Assembly (NCBI GenBank): GCA_963648205.1
Contig: CAVJCT010000035.1
Coordinates: 1-27,209 of the forward strand
Reading direction: 5' to 3'
Length of the DNA stretch: 27,209 nucleotides
From: UBA1181 sp963648205
Lineage (GTDB): Bacteria > Bacteroidota > Bacteroidia > Bacteroidales > Paludibacteraceae
The notes beneath the pieces were generated by a model. That model was not told the origin of the DNA. It worked only from the letters and a program-made list of their open reading frames with translations, and did no database searches. Below are positions 14,501 to 22,789 of the stretch, piece after piece. Numbering within the stretch: position 1 is the stretch's first letter; each line of letters opens with the position of its first letter. The position numbers were made by a program, and so were the translations under genes.

Positions 14501-16439
14501 GTTCAACGAGGCGAATATCATTGCGGAGAAATATCCCGAGGTGGCTATCCGCAAGGTGTCGGCACCCGATGTGCGCCAGAAACTCTCGCTCTTCATGGAG
14601 AACCCTGCGCTGAAGTCGCTCTATCTTAGCGAGCAGAACGAGCAGGCATGCAGCACAGCGTTTATGAATGCCTACTGCAACTATCCGCTGTTGGTTGGCC
14701 AACAGACTAACCTATACAAGTGTGTGCTCGAAAACTGCATGACGCTGGCATCGGAGGAGAAGGGATATATTGGTATATTGTGTCCGGAGAGTATCTACGA
14801 TGATCCTAAGGGACAACCACTTCGCCGAGAACTGTATAAACGTTTGCGCTATCATTTCCAGTATCAAAATGAACTTCGGCTTTTTGCCGAAGTTCATCAC
14901 CATACGGTGTATGGTGATCAACTTCTCGGTCCACGCCGAAGTTCATCACCGCGCTTCGCTTCGCTCAGTAATTTGTTCCACCCAAGCACAGTGGATGCTT
15001 GCTTTGCGCACGATGGACATGGGGTGTGTGGCGGTATCAAAGACGAAAATGGAAACTGGAATACTAAGCCACACCGTGACAGAATTGTAGAGATAACGGA
15101 TAAGGAATTGCAGGTGCTGTCGGATACATTTGAAGATGGAACTACGGGGGATTGTGCCCGATTAGTTAGCCTTCATAATAAAGAAATGATACATGCTTTG
15201 TCCGCTTTGCAAAGATTCCCTAATCATGTGTCAGATTATAATTCTATCATTAGTGAGGGACTGCATGAAACGAACGATGTTGATAGAGGTATCATGATTC
15301 GCAATACATCTTTTCCTAATTGGAACAACTGCGAAATGATTTTTAGCGGTCCGCATATTTATGTAGGAAATCCCCTTAACAAAATGCCTAGAGTCTCTTG
15401 CAAACTAAATAGTGACTATGATTGTATTGATCTCAATGGGATTGATGATATGTATTTGGTGCGCTCCAATTATATTCCTGCTATACCTTTCTCTCAATAT
15501 CACTCCTACATAAAAGGATTTAAGTGTGGTCAAACCGATGATGGACAAGAAATCTATGATGATTGGATTGACTACTATAAAGTCGCTTTTAGACTAATGA
15601 CTGGTGGTGGTTCTGGTGAGCGAACATTAACTGCTGCTATACTTCCTCCTAAAGCGTCCCATATAGTAACACTGATTTCAACTGTATTTAGGGATAAGAA
15701 TTTGATAGTAGAATTCGAGGGGCTTTGTGCATCTATAGTTCTTGATTTCTTTATTAAAGTTATTGCATGTGGAGCGATTCATGCAACTCGTGTAGAATCT
15801 TTCCCCCTCGGCATCTCTGACCTCTACAAGCCAGCCCTCTTTGCCCGCACCCTCTTGCTCAACTGCCTCACCACCCACTACTCCGACCTCTGGAGCGACT
15901 GTTGGCGCGACTCCTACGCTGCCGAGACATGGAGCAAGAACGACGAACGACTCAAACCCTTCTCTGGCTTGACGGCAGAATGGAAATGGGAGACACCGCT
16001 GCGCAACTACTTCGAGCGCCGCCAGGCCCTCGTCGAGATAGACGTGCTTGCTGCCATGGCATTGGGCCTCTCGCTGCAAGACTTGGAGATGATATACACC
16101 ATACAGTTCCCCGTGCTGCAACAGAACGAGAACGACACATGGTATGACGCTCGGGGCAACATCGTCTTCACCTGTTCAAAGGGTCTCACTGGCGTGGGCC
16201 TCGACCGCAAAAGCAACAGCAAGACAGGCATGAAGGGTTGGGAAGACATCCGTGGTGAGCAACTCGACGAGAACACCTACGCTGGTATCGCACCTACCCA
16301 CACTCACACCATCGACCCGCAGAAGAGCGAACTCTACGGCGGCCAGCAAGTAACCTACTATGCCCCCTATACCCGTTGCAACCGCGTAGACGATTACCGA
16401 AGGGCGTGGGCGCACTTTGAGAAGATAATTAATGAGTAA
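11523..16439 (+). CDS. Large Eco57I-like N6-adenine DNA methyltransferase (DrmMI/PglX-like)
   Basis: 1638 aa. Motif I region LEPAMGAAAF (587-596) takes the place of D/N-P-A-x-G-x-G; VYGVDLNPTAIELGKLSLWL (647-666) is the acidic SAM-ribose motif; catalytic motif IV is NPPW (986-989) in DIICGNPPWIKMEF. This order (I before IV) and the size fit the type IIG/BREX PglX/DISARM DrmMI class that methylates adenine N6. The first ~500 residues are a long family-specific region in which I see no clear PD-(D/E)XK site. The conserved NLFHPST and HDG..CGGIKDENGNW segments (about 1155-1185) follow motif IV. Codons ~1185-1423 (15075-15790) are clearly AT-richer than both flanks and probably encode the target-recognition part. 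A knot of palindromes sits at codons ~1116-1143. Predicted role: marking self DNA. It is co-transcribed with the helicase genes. Confidence 0.9.
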   Translation: MADNIKYRFIQNVGDYFPSGYFSDDFLEKVQKCAGVSSDEMKQLNAPFVALQKVYDDYKNFIVNMHPRTEDAIKHTHDFNTRLLKILGYPTDNAYTEPIVVKDEGDPVEIIPVRHILRHGSQTRMLVMEMQHLISTDEKEPAGLFEQQYESEPERTSNQQKYYAGQWQFVFKLDKEKYKISPSIINKAITAIFLLPEERRPHFILMMAGNKVFLLDKDKWAKGAYLEFSLDELFAQAHLTAFRNYYALFHILCSKQTLAADGEIDLMDSIIEESYKNAYEVTKDLKEGVILAVETLANEALYWWNHQNSLPVPDYTDDTFEQQVKDDCLTIIYRLLFLFYAESREELDILPLNDETYRRGYSLEALRDLEMVRLNSEESRNGYFFDSSMRHLFSLLSDGHTGHSKTGAGKGFNVRPIDSPLFNDKNLHHLASVRLRNVKWQEIIRALSLSKKKNYCGRISYANLGVNQLGSVYESLLAFRGFYAEEDYIEVHKAGVPEDGTFLVPYSRMGDFNLNEVLCDPETGDPQILPQGTFVYRLNGRDRQKSASYYTPEVLTRSTVKYTLKSIIDEVAAGKRPATDLLELKILEPAMGAAAFQNEVINQVAEAYLTYQQQQLHEKGRQNCRISPDHYRDELQKVKAYIATHNVYGVDLNPTAIELGKLSLWLNVIHKDMETPFFANRLTVGNAVIGAWLKVYSRDEVYGIKPTKGRVLLANKWWEKSPHKVKFFSNRVNRSAGEVYHFLLPDPAMLGVRNIAEQKKENKTADAEMAKIVKGWTASIDDTAFRKLQTLSAKIDILLKEYFTNQIAIDQYTNNRREVWDGSNHTDPRNIWQDKEQAETYANKQELFDTRYRHDNAYFRLKMVMDYWCALWFWEYDDAASLPERDEYWADIEKMLNVSDELLDARTLRALEKGDGLQGDEKSDVIQRSKEELLTEVKGDYRTIFDDSVRFAIVKRLFDRYRFFHPMLEFIEVFWLRDGFDIICGNPPWIKMEFNEANIIAEKYPEVAIRKVSAPDVRQKLSLFMENPALKSLYLSEQNEQACSTAFMNAYCNYPLLVGQQTNLYKCVLENCMTLASEEKGYIGILCPESIYDDPKGQPLRRELYKRLRYHFQYQNELRLFAEVHHHTVYGDQLLGPRRSSSPRFASLSNLFHPSTVDACFAHDGHGVCGGIKDENGNWNTKPHRDRIVEITDKELQVLSDTFEDGTTGDCARLVSLHNKEMIHALSALQRFPNHVSDYNSIISEGLHETNDVDRGIMIRNTSFPNWNNCEMIFSGPHIYVGNPLNKMPRVSCKLNSDYDCIDLNGIDDMYLVRSNYIPAIPFSQYHSYIKGFKCGQTDDGQEIYDDWIDYYKVAFRLMTGGGSGERTLTAAILPPKASHIVTLISTVFRDKNLIVEFEGLCASIVLDFFIKVIACGAIHATRVESFPLGISDLYKPALFARTLLLNCLTTHYSDLWSDCWRDSYAAETWSKNDERLKPFSGLTAEWKWETPLRNYFERRQALVEIDVLAAMALGLSLQDLEMIYTIQFPVLQQNENDTWYDARGNIVFTCSKGLTGVGLDRKSNSKTGMKGWEDIRGEQLDENTYAGIAPTHTHTIDPQKSELYGGQQVTYYAPYTRCNRVDDYRRAWAHFEKIINE
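14869..14950. repeat. Cluster of hairpins and a 16-bp direct repeat inside the methyltransferase gene
   Basis: Hairpin 1: ATGAACTTCGGC (14869-14880), loop TTTTT, GCCGAAGTTCAT (14886-14897), perfect 12 bp. Hairpin 2: ATCACCATAC (14896-14905), loop GGT, GTATGGTGAT (14909-14918), perfect 10 bp. Direct repeat: GCCGAAGTTCATCACC at 14886-14901 and again at 14935-14950, 49 bp apart and therefore read in different frames (AEVHH, then RRSSSP). The second copy can also pair with the GAACTTCGGC arm at 14871. Confidence 0.9.
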
Positions 16440-16460
16440 GCGAACTATTTAAGAATACAA

Positions 16461-16697
16461 ATGAAAATGGAAAAAACAGGCATACAATACGGTGACGCAG
16501 TGCAGAAGATAAAGTCTGCCATACTGCAAAGTCAATATAGAGTGGCAAGTGAGGCGAATGGCGAACTGCTGTCGCTCTTCTATGGCATCGGAAAGTATGT
16601 TAGTGAGCGGAACTTCAGAAATTATTGGAATAGAAATAAAACCATTACCCTATGTTACCACTACAACAAGCGCGCGAAGTGCGCGATTCCATCATAG
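16461..16697 (+). pseudogene. N-terminal remnant of a DUF1016 (YhcG-type) protein gene
   Basis: A 78-codon frame. Residues ~9-49 (YGDAVQKIKSAILQSQYRVA, then SEANGELLSLFYGIGKYVSE) look like the N-terminal helical domain of DUF1016 proteins. In a normal member a line such as 'NS..G.WG.GAI..IS..LQ..LPG..GFS' would follow; here the similarity stops at about 16610 and the frame runs on as unrelated residues (RNFRNYWNRNKTITL) to a stop at 16697, overlapping the start of the next gene by 46 bases. The nuclease domain is lost. It starts 22 bases after the methyltransferase stop. Together with the C-terminal remnant at 11280 it brackets the methyltransferase in reversed order. Confidence 0.65.
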
Positions 16698-19600
16698 AAT
16701 ATATCAAAGCAACCTTCAAATTTAAGGAGAAGGATGTCAGCGATGCTTTTTACCGTTTCATAGAAGACAAGGACGACGGTCTGTTCAAAGGTCCGTACAT
16801 CTCTTTGAAGACTCCGTTTGTGTCTGCTTCAGAGGAGGAAAGCAGGAACATACCGCTCGAAATAGCCCCTGATTTTCCGCCGTACAAGCATCAGTTGCAG
16901 GCCTTCAGACAGTTGTCTATGCGCGACGGCCACCAACCTGAACCTACGTTGCTCACCACCGGAACGGGTTCGGGTAAGACGGAATGCTTCCTCTATCCGA
17001 TACTCGACTATTGCTATCATTGCAATAAGTATGGGCGACAGGTGGGCGTGAAGGTCATCATCATGTACCCGATGAATGCCTTGGCAAGCGACCAAGCGAA
17101 ACGTCTGGCTGAGACGATATGGAACGACGATCGTCTGCGTGGAAAGGTTACGGCTGGACTCTTCGTGGGCGAAGGCGTGGATGCCAAAGACTACCCACGC
17201 ACAATGGGCGAACATAACATCATAGAGAACCGCGACGCAATCCTCGATACGGTGCCAGATATTCTGCTCACCAACTTCAAAATGCTCGACTACGGACTGA
17301 TGCGCCAACGTTTCAGCACATTGTGGAAGGGAAACATCGACACCGACACAAAGGCACTGAAATTCATCGTCCTCGACGAACTCCACACCTACGACGGAGC
17401 GCAGGGAACGGATGTTGCCAACCTTATTCGTCGTCTGAAACTGAAAATCAATATGCCGAAGGGAGTGCTTTGCCCTGTGGGTACATCTGCAACCATAGGC
17501 AACGGTCCTGACAGCAAAACACGGTTATGCGACTATGCCACAGATGTGTTTGGCGAGAAATTCGACGAGAAGAATGTCATTGAGGAACACCGCATACCAG
17601 TAGACGAATATGTGTCTGACACAAACAACAACCTGCCAGACGCCAAACTGATAAAAACTTGCGAGTTCGGCTCCAACGACACGGTGGAAACCTACATGCG
17701 CAGGCTCTGCAAGACGTGGCTGAAGTCTTCGTCTATATCTTCGGTTGAGGCTGGGGTGCAGTTGCGACAAATGGGCATCGTAAGATCGCTGTTGCAAATA
17801 TTGTCAGAAGGAATATTCTCTCTTGATGACATAAAAAAGAAATTAGTGGAAGGGGATGCCAATTTCCGTCGCCTCTACCTACAGGATGGCGATAAGGTTT
17901 GTTTGACGGCTCTCGAGAACCTATTGGCATTGATAGCCTACGCTAAACGACCACTCAACGATACTACAAGGACAGTACCAATGCTTTATTTGCAAGTGCA
18001 GTTGTGGCAAAGAGAACTGAGTGGCATATTGCGCTATTTTCAGAAAGAGCCTGAGTTCGTCTGGCGACATAGCCTGAAGAAAAACGACGGAAGGGTGGCG
18101 TTACCTATGTACTTCTGTCGTGACTGCGGTGCTAGTGGGTGGGTGTCGCGCAAACTGCAGACTGACGATTGCTATTGCTCGGATGTTGCCGTCATCAATA
18201 AAGCGTTCATGAACCACGACAAGGAGGTGATGCTCCTCAACATTGAGAAGAAGAATCACGAGCCTATAGACGAATACATGAATGAGACGGCTGTGAACGG
18301 CACTTGCCATCTCCGTATGAGAGATCTGCTCACGACAGCGGAGAGTGGGGCAGACACGCTTAGAGTGAGGGTTTGCAGTCGCACCACCTCCACCAATAAT
18401 GGCAATCAGCGGTTTGCAACCAACTGTCCAGAGTGCAACAGTGAAGCCATTTGTCTGATTGGTGGACGAACCTCTACGTTGTCGAGTGTTGCGGTCAGTC
18501 AGGTGCTTTCAAGCGATTTTGACCACACAGAAGCCAACGATAGGAAGATGCTTGTCTTCACAAACAGTGTTCAAGATGCTGCACATCAGGCCGCCTTCTA
18601 CGAAGCCAGGACATTCCGTTTCCTCTTCCGTCAGTCGATGCAGCAATATATCAACACGCTCGACAAACCAGTGAACATTACAGAGTTGCAAGAAGGGTTC
18701 AAACGCTATTGGAAAGGTCAGTTGACGGAAGACGACTATTACAACCGTTTCCTGCCAGCAGATCTTGCCACTCATATTGACCTACGCAAGAACTACCGTG
18801 AGGGTAGTGGTTATATGGAGTCTTTCAAAAAAGAATTTGATATTCGGGTTGATTGGGAGATTGTTAGTGAATTTGGTTTGACGTCTCAGTTGGGTAGAAC
18901 CCTTGAGAAGACGGGTGCATCAGCCTCTTTCTTCAAAAAAGAAGATATCGTCCAAGTTTATGAAAGAATGAAAGGTTTCCTTCAAAATAACAATCTTGGA
19001 TATGCTGACGACGAGAACAAATTCTGCCATTATGTGTACGGCATCCTTCAAAGAATGCGGCAACATGGAGCGGTAGACCATCCTTATCTCTATAAATACA
19101 GAAATGAGGCGTTGACTACTTGGGCTTTGAATTGGAAAAAAGATGAACACCATTTTCTGAATAAAATGTTTTGTGGCGGTGTCCGTTTCCCGAAATTGTT
19201 GGGCGTCGCCTACCAGGATCGCAGTGCTGAAATGCTCGATGTGGTGGTGCTGAGAAGGGAGAAAGCCAACTGGTACACCAATTATTTCTTCCAGTGCTTC
19301 AACTGGCCGATAGAAAAGAATAGCACGCTTTTCAACGACTTTATTCGCACGCTGCTTCAGACGATGGAAGAAGTGGGGGTGTTGAATAGCGCCCCTCTGG
19401 GTGGAGGCAATTATGCCATCAATGCCGACCATATATGGATAAGTAGGAATGTGAAGCACATAAAGTGCAGTAATTGCCAGTCTACGCTCTATGTGGCAAG
19501 GCAAGACCAATGGAGCGAAGACACGCCATGTCTGAACTATAAATGTACGGGTGTCTATTCTGAAGAGTCTAGTCCGGAATTGAACTATTATCAGCAGGTG

Positions 19601-22600
19601 TATAATCGCACCATCTCTCCTCGTGTTTATGCCCGTGAGCATACAGGCTTGTTGGAACGCGGAGACAGAGAACAGTTGGAACGCGACTTTAAGCAACACG
19701 CCCACTCCAACTCTGTAAATGTGCTTGTGGCAACCTCTACCTTGGAGATGGGCATCGACATCGGCGATCTGAACGTGATGGGCAATGCCAATATCGCTCC
19801 TAAACCAAGCAATTTTCTGCAACGTGTGGGACGTGCCGGACGAAAAGAAGGCTCGGCACTTATCCTCAACTATGCCCATGCCGGTGAGCCACACGACATG
19901 TACTATTTTACCTATCCTAACGAGATGATGGAGGGCGAGGTGACGACCCCTGGGTGCTTCTTGCAGGCGAAAGACATTTTGCGGAGGCATTTCTTTGCTT
20001 TTTGCATTGACTCTTGGATTTCGGCAGATTCTCAACATAGCATTCCATCTTGTATTGGCGACTTATGTCTGACCGAGGATGCTATGTCGTCCGACACTTT
20101 TGTCATCAATCGTATTATCGCCTTCATTAAAGAAAATAAGAGATCGCTGAAAGCTCGTTTCTCAGAACAATATGACGAGAAAACAGAGTACACATTGAAG
20201 ATGTTGGCGGCAACTCTTGAAGATGAGTCGTTCTTCCAAATCATCATCAAAGCCTTTCAATTACTCGCAGATAAACTCTATAGTTTGAATGCTGAACTGA
20301 ATGAGTATAAGGAACAAGAGAAGCGGTTGCAAGCGAATGACCCATCCATGGAGACGCTGAAAGACCTGATAAAAGTCTGCAAAAAGCAATACGCCACCAT
20401 CCAAGGAGAAAGTGTGATAGAATACATGACCAATAGTGGACTGTTGCCAAACTATGCTTTCCCAGAAACGGGCGTTAAATTGGAAGCCAGCGTATACTCC
20501 AATCGTGAGAAAGAGGACAAAAAAGACAACGTCGCCGAACCTAAGGTCATAGAGTTGGTGCGTTCGGCATCGCAAGGCATCAAGGAACTGGCACCAGGCA
20601 ATAAGTTCTGCACTCAGAAAATGCAGTTGGAGGTTACGGGCATACCAACGTTCGATTGGAAAGACAACCTAATCTCTATGCGCTACTGTTCGAAGTGCGA
20701 CTGCATAGCGGAAGAAGGCACTCCAGAATATAATACGGCAGCTTGCCCTAAATGTGGCGACCCCTCGTGGGGAATCAATACTCACGATTATCTGAAATTC
20801 ACCAACGCGCGTAGTGCTATGATGAAAGCCGACGCAGTGTTGGATGATGCGAATGAAGAAAGAACAAGGGAACAATACATTATGAAGAAACATTTTATGT
20901 TCCGACACAACGGCATTGTTTCTTCATTTGCCATGAAGAGCATCGGATTTGGAATCGAGTTCTGCAATAACTTAGACTTATATGAGTCAAATTACGGTAT
21001 GTCGATGCAGACTGGTGGAAAGGTGGAGTTGAACAACGACGCTTCTATACCCGAACACGGTTTCATAACCTGCAAACATTGTGGTAAGTCGACTCCTTTA
21101 ATGTCTAAATTGACCAAAGAACATAAGCCTGTCGAGCAACATTACCGTTTCTGCAACCATAAAAACGTGAACTTCGCTGACGATACGGCAGGAGAGGTGT
21201 TCAAGCAACTTTACCTGTATCGCCATATTAAAACAGAGGCTATCAAGATACTTCTTCCCATTCAAATCATGGATGCGGCATCTGCTGTCGAAATGTTCAA
21301 GTCTGGAATTGAATTGGGAATGAAGGAATACTATCATTCTTCCCCAGAACATATAAAGATAGACTCCTACACGGAGATGAACTTGGCTACGGGAATGAAG
21401 GACTATTATTTGGTGATGTATGATGTAATTCCAGGTGGCACAGGTTATCTTGCAAAACTGTACAATACAGACGAGTTCTCAAAGATGATACAGTTTGCAT
21501 ACGAAAAAATAAAAGACTGCACTTGCCAACTCGAAGGGAAGGATGGCTGTTACCATTGCATTATGACGTATGGCAACCAGTATAGCCGCGAAGACTTTAG
21601 CCGAGAACAAGCGGAATTACTCTTCGCAAAGTTGGTCGGTGGAGCAAAGGCTTGGGAGTCAGTCAACGGGTCTGTCGGTACGATTGCCACCAATGGTGCA
21701 GCCGAAGATAGCGAACTCGAATTAAAGTTCGTCCGTGCCTTGCAGACCTTGGCGCATAATAAAGGTTGGTCTTTCGAAAAGAAACTTGATGAAACGTCGT
21801 ATTACTACAAGATTCATATTGAAGATGTAGATAATGATACGGAGTTGTCGTACCACATCAAGCCACAGTTCGAACTGACCGTGGCATACGGAGTTACGAA
21901 AGTAACCATCCCCGATTTCCAAATAATGTGTACATTTGCCAAGATTGACGGTCGGGTAATCTCGGATTTGTCCATTGTGCCATGGTTCTCAATCTATTTG
22001 GATGGTTATGCATTCCATGCGACTGACCCTAATATGAGGTTTTATGCTGACTTTGAAAAACGAGAAGGCATAAAGGTGGCAAAGCCGCAAAAAATGTTCT
22101 CATGGACGTTGACGTGGGAGGATATCCAACTTTTCGAACAGGGAAAAGAGGACGAGATTGGCATGAACTCAGTTTCCCGTTTGGGAATATTGTTGGAAAA
22201 TCCACAAATGGGTGCAATTAAGGAAACCTGCTTTGGGGCAATTGCAGATATGGAAGCCTTCTTCGCTAATGATGGTCGAATGTACAAAGGAAGTATAACA
22301 CTTGATGATGATTGTGATGCACTTCTCTCAGATGATTCGACGGATGAAGAGGTGGATGAAGCTTTTTCCCAGGGCGTCCATTACGATCTCGAAATAACAA
22401 AAGGTCTCCGTTCGGTAGATAAAAACGAATGGATCGGTTTTTGGAGAAGGTACAATCTGATACAATTCTTTGATTCGATTTCTTCCACAGAGCAAGAAGC
22501 CACCGTCGAATCTCAGGAGGATTGTGAGGAAATAAAAATGTTCTATCCTGGGTTGGAAGATATTGTTGATTTATTGTTAGACAATCATGTTCCATTCAGC

Positions 22601-22786
22601 CACGAGGGTATGTGTGAACTGACGAATGAAGACAATGAGGTTATTGCCTCTGCGGGCTTAATCATTGAAGATCCGTTAATTGCTATTGATCCAGTAGATG
22701 AAAAAGCAAAAAATGTTTTTACGGAGAATGGATATATGGTTATTAATAGGGACGATTTTAATATTGAAATAATAAGAAATATATAA
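16652..22786 (+). CDS. 2044-aa DEAD-like helicase with DUF1998 domain (DruE / DrmA-DrmB-like)
   Basis: Begins MLPLQQAREVRDSIIEYIKA, a normal N-terminus for this family, so the ATG at 16652 inside the preceding remnant is accepted. Helicase motifs: Walker A GTGSGKT (104-110), DELH (242-245) in VLDELHTYDGAQGTDVANL, motif III GTSATIG (~277-283), motif IV LVFTNSVQDAAHQAAFYEAR (~635-655), motif V ATSTLEMGIDIGDL (~1029-1042), motif VI QRVGRAGR (1057-1064). Two cysteine pairs lie between the motor halves (FCRDCG..., CPECN...), and CSKCD/CPKCG near 1345-1370. DUF1998: YDVIPGGTGYLAKL and Cys1623, Cys1625, Cys1633, Cys1636, a likely metal site. Beyond it ~330 residues contain IPDF (Asp1755), DGYAFH (1784-1789) and a later D..KR, resembling a Vsr/PD-(D/E)XK-like fold. 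Predicted: DNA translocation and possibly cleavage in defence. Size and architecture match Druantia DruE, or a fusion of DISARM DrmA and DrmB. Confidence 0.9.
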   Translation: MLPLQQAREVRDSIIEYIKATFKFKEKDVSDAFYRFIEDKDDGLFKGPYISLKTPFVSASEEESRNIPLEIAPDFPPYKHQLQAFRQLSMRDGHQPEPTLLTTGTGSGKTECFLYPILDYCYHCNKYGRQVGVKVIIMYPMNALASDQAKRLAETIWNDDRLRGKVTAGLFVGEGVDAKDYPRTMGEHNIIENRDAILDTVPDILLTNFKMLDYGLMRQRFSTLWKGNIDTDTKALKFIVLDELHTYDGAQGTDVANLIRRLKLKINMPKGVLCPVGTSATIGNGPDSKTRLCDYATDVFGEKFDEKNVIEEHRIPVDEYVSDTNNNLPDAKLIKTCEFGSNDTVETYMRRLCKTWLKSSSISSVEAGVQLRQMGIVRSLLQILSEGIFSLDDIKKKLVEGDANFRRLYLQDGDKVCLTALENLLALIAYAKRPLNDTTRTVPMLYLQVQLWQRELSGILRYFQKEPEFVWRHSLKKNDGRVALPMYFCRDCGASGWVSRKLQTDDCYCSDVAVINKAFMNHDKEVMLLNIEKKNHEPIDEYMNETAVNGTCHLRMRDLLTTAESGADTLRVRVCSRTTSTNNGNQRFATNCPECNSEAICLIGGRTSTLSSVAVSQVLSSDFDHTEANDRKMLVFTNSVQDAAHQAAFYEARTFRFLFRQSMQQYINTLDKPVNITELQEGFKRYWKGQLTEDDYYNRFLPADLATHIDLRKNYREGSGYMESFKKEFDIRVDWEIVSEFGLTSQLGRTLEKTGASASFFKKEDIVQVYERMKGFLQNNNLGYADDENKFCHYVYGILQRMRQHGAVDHPYLYKYRNEALTTWALNWKKDEHHFLNKMFCGGVRFPKLLGVAYQDRSAEMLDVVVLRREKANWYTNYFFQCFNWPIEKNSTLFNDFIRTLLQTMEEVGVLNSAPLGGGNYAINADHIWISRNVKHIKCSNCQSTLYVARQDQWSEDTPCLNYKCTGVYSEESSPELNYYQQVYNRTISPRVYAREHTGLLERGDREQLERDFKQHAHSNSVNVLVATSTLEMGIDIGDLNVMGNANIAPKPSNFLQRVGRAGRKEGSALILNYAHAGEPHDMYYFTYPNEMMEGEVTTPGCFLQAKDILRRHFFAFCIDSWISADSQHSIPSCIGDLCLTEDAMSSDTFVINRIIAFIKENKRSLKARFSEQYDEKTEYTLKMLAATLEDESFFQIIIKAFQLLADKLYSLNAELNEYKEQEKRLQANDPSMETLKDLIKVCKKQYATIQGESVIEYMTNSGLLPNYAFPETGVKLEASVYSNREKEDKKDNVAEPKVIELVRSASQGIKELAPGNKFCTQKMQLEVTGIPTFDWKDNLISMRYCSKCDCIAEEGTPEYNTAACPKCGDPSWGINTHDYLKFTNARSAMMKADAVLDDANEERTREQYIMKKHFMFRHNGIVSSFAMKSIGFGIEFCNNLDLYESNYGMSMQTGGKVELNNDASIPEHGFITCKHCGKSTPLMSKLTKEHKPVEQHYRFCNHKNVNFADDTAGEVFKQLYLYRHIKTEAIKILLPIQIMDAASAVEMFKSGIELGMKEYYHSSPEHIKIDSYTEMNLATGMKDYYLVMYDVIPGGTGYLAKLYNTDEFSKMIQFAYEKIKDCTCQLEGKDGCYHCIMTYGNQYSREDFSREQAELLFAKLVGGAKAWESVNGSVGTIATNGAAEDSELELKFVRALQTLAHNKGWSFEKKLDETSYYYKIHIEDVDNDTELSYHIKPQFELTVAYGVTKVTIPDFQIMCTFAKIDGRVISDLSIVPWFSIYLDGYAFHATDPNMRFYADFEKREGIKVAKPQKMFSWTLTWEDIQLFEQGKEDEIGMNSVSRLGILLENPQMGAIKETCFGAIADMEAFFANDGRMYKGSITLDDDCDALLSDDSTDEEVDEAFSQGVHYDLEITKGLRSVDKNEWIGFWRRYNLIQFFDSISSTEQEATVESQEDCEEIKMFYPGLEDIVDLLLDNHVPFSHEGMCELTNEDNEVIASAGLIIEDPLIAIDPVDEKAKNVFTENGYMVINRDDFNIEIIRNI

Positions 22787-22789
22787 GCG

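Noticed and set aside
16668..16686. GC-rich palindromic stretch (CGCGC/GCGCG) near the start of the helicase gene
   Set aside because: Only a 5-bp stem within coding sequence; it could be chance, though it lies near the DUF1016 remnant.
18920..20038. A 372-codon minus-strand open frame opposite the large helicase gene
   Set aside because: It lies entirely within a well-supported helicase frame (motifs V and VI on the plus strand) and has no recognisable domain of its own.
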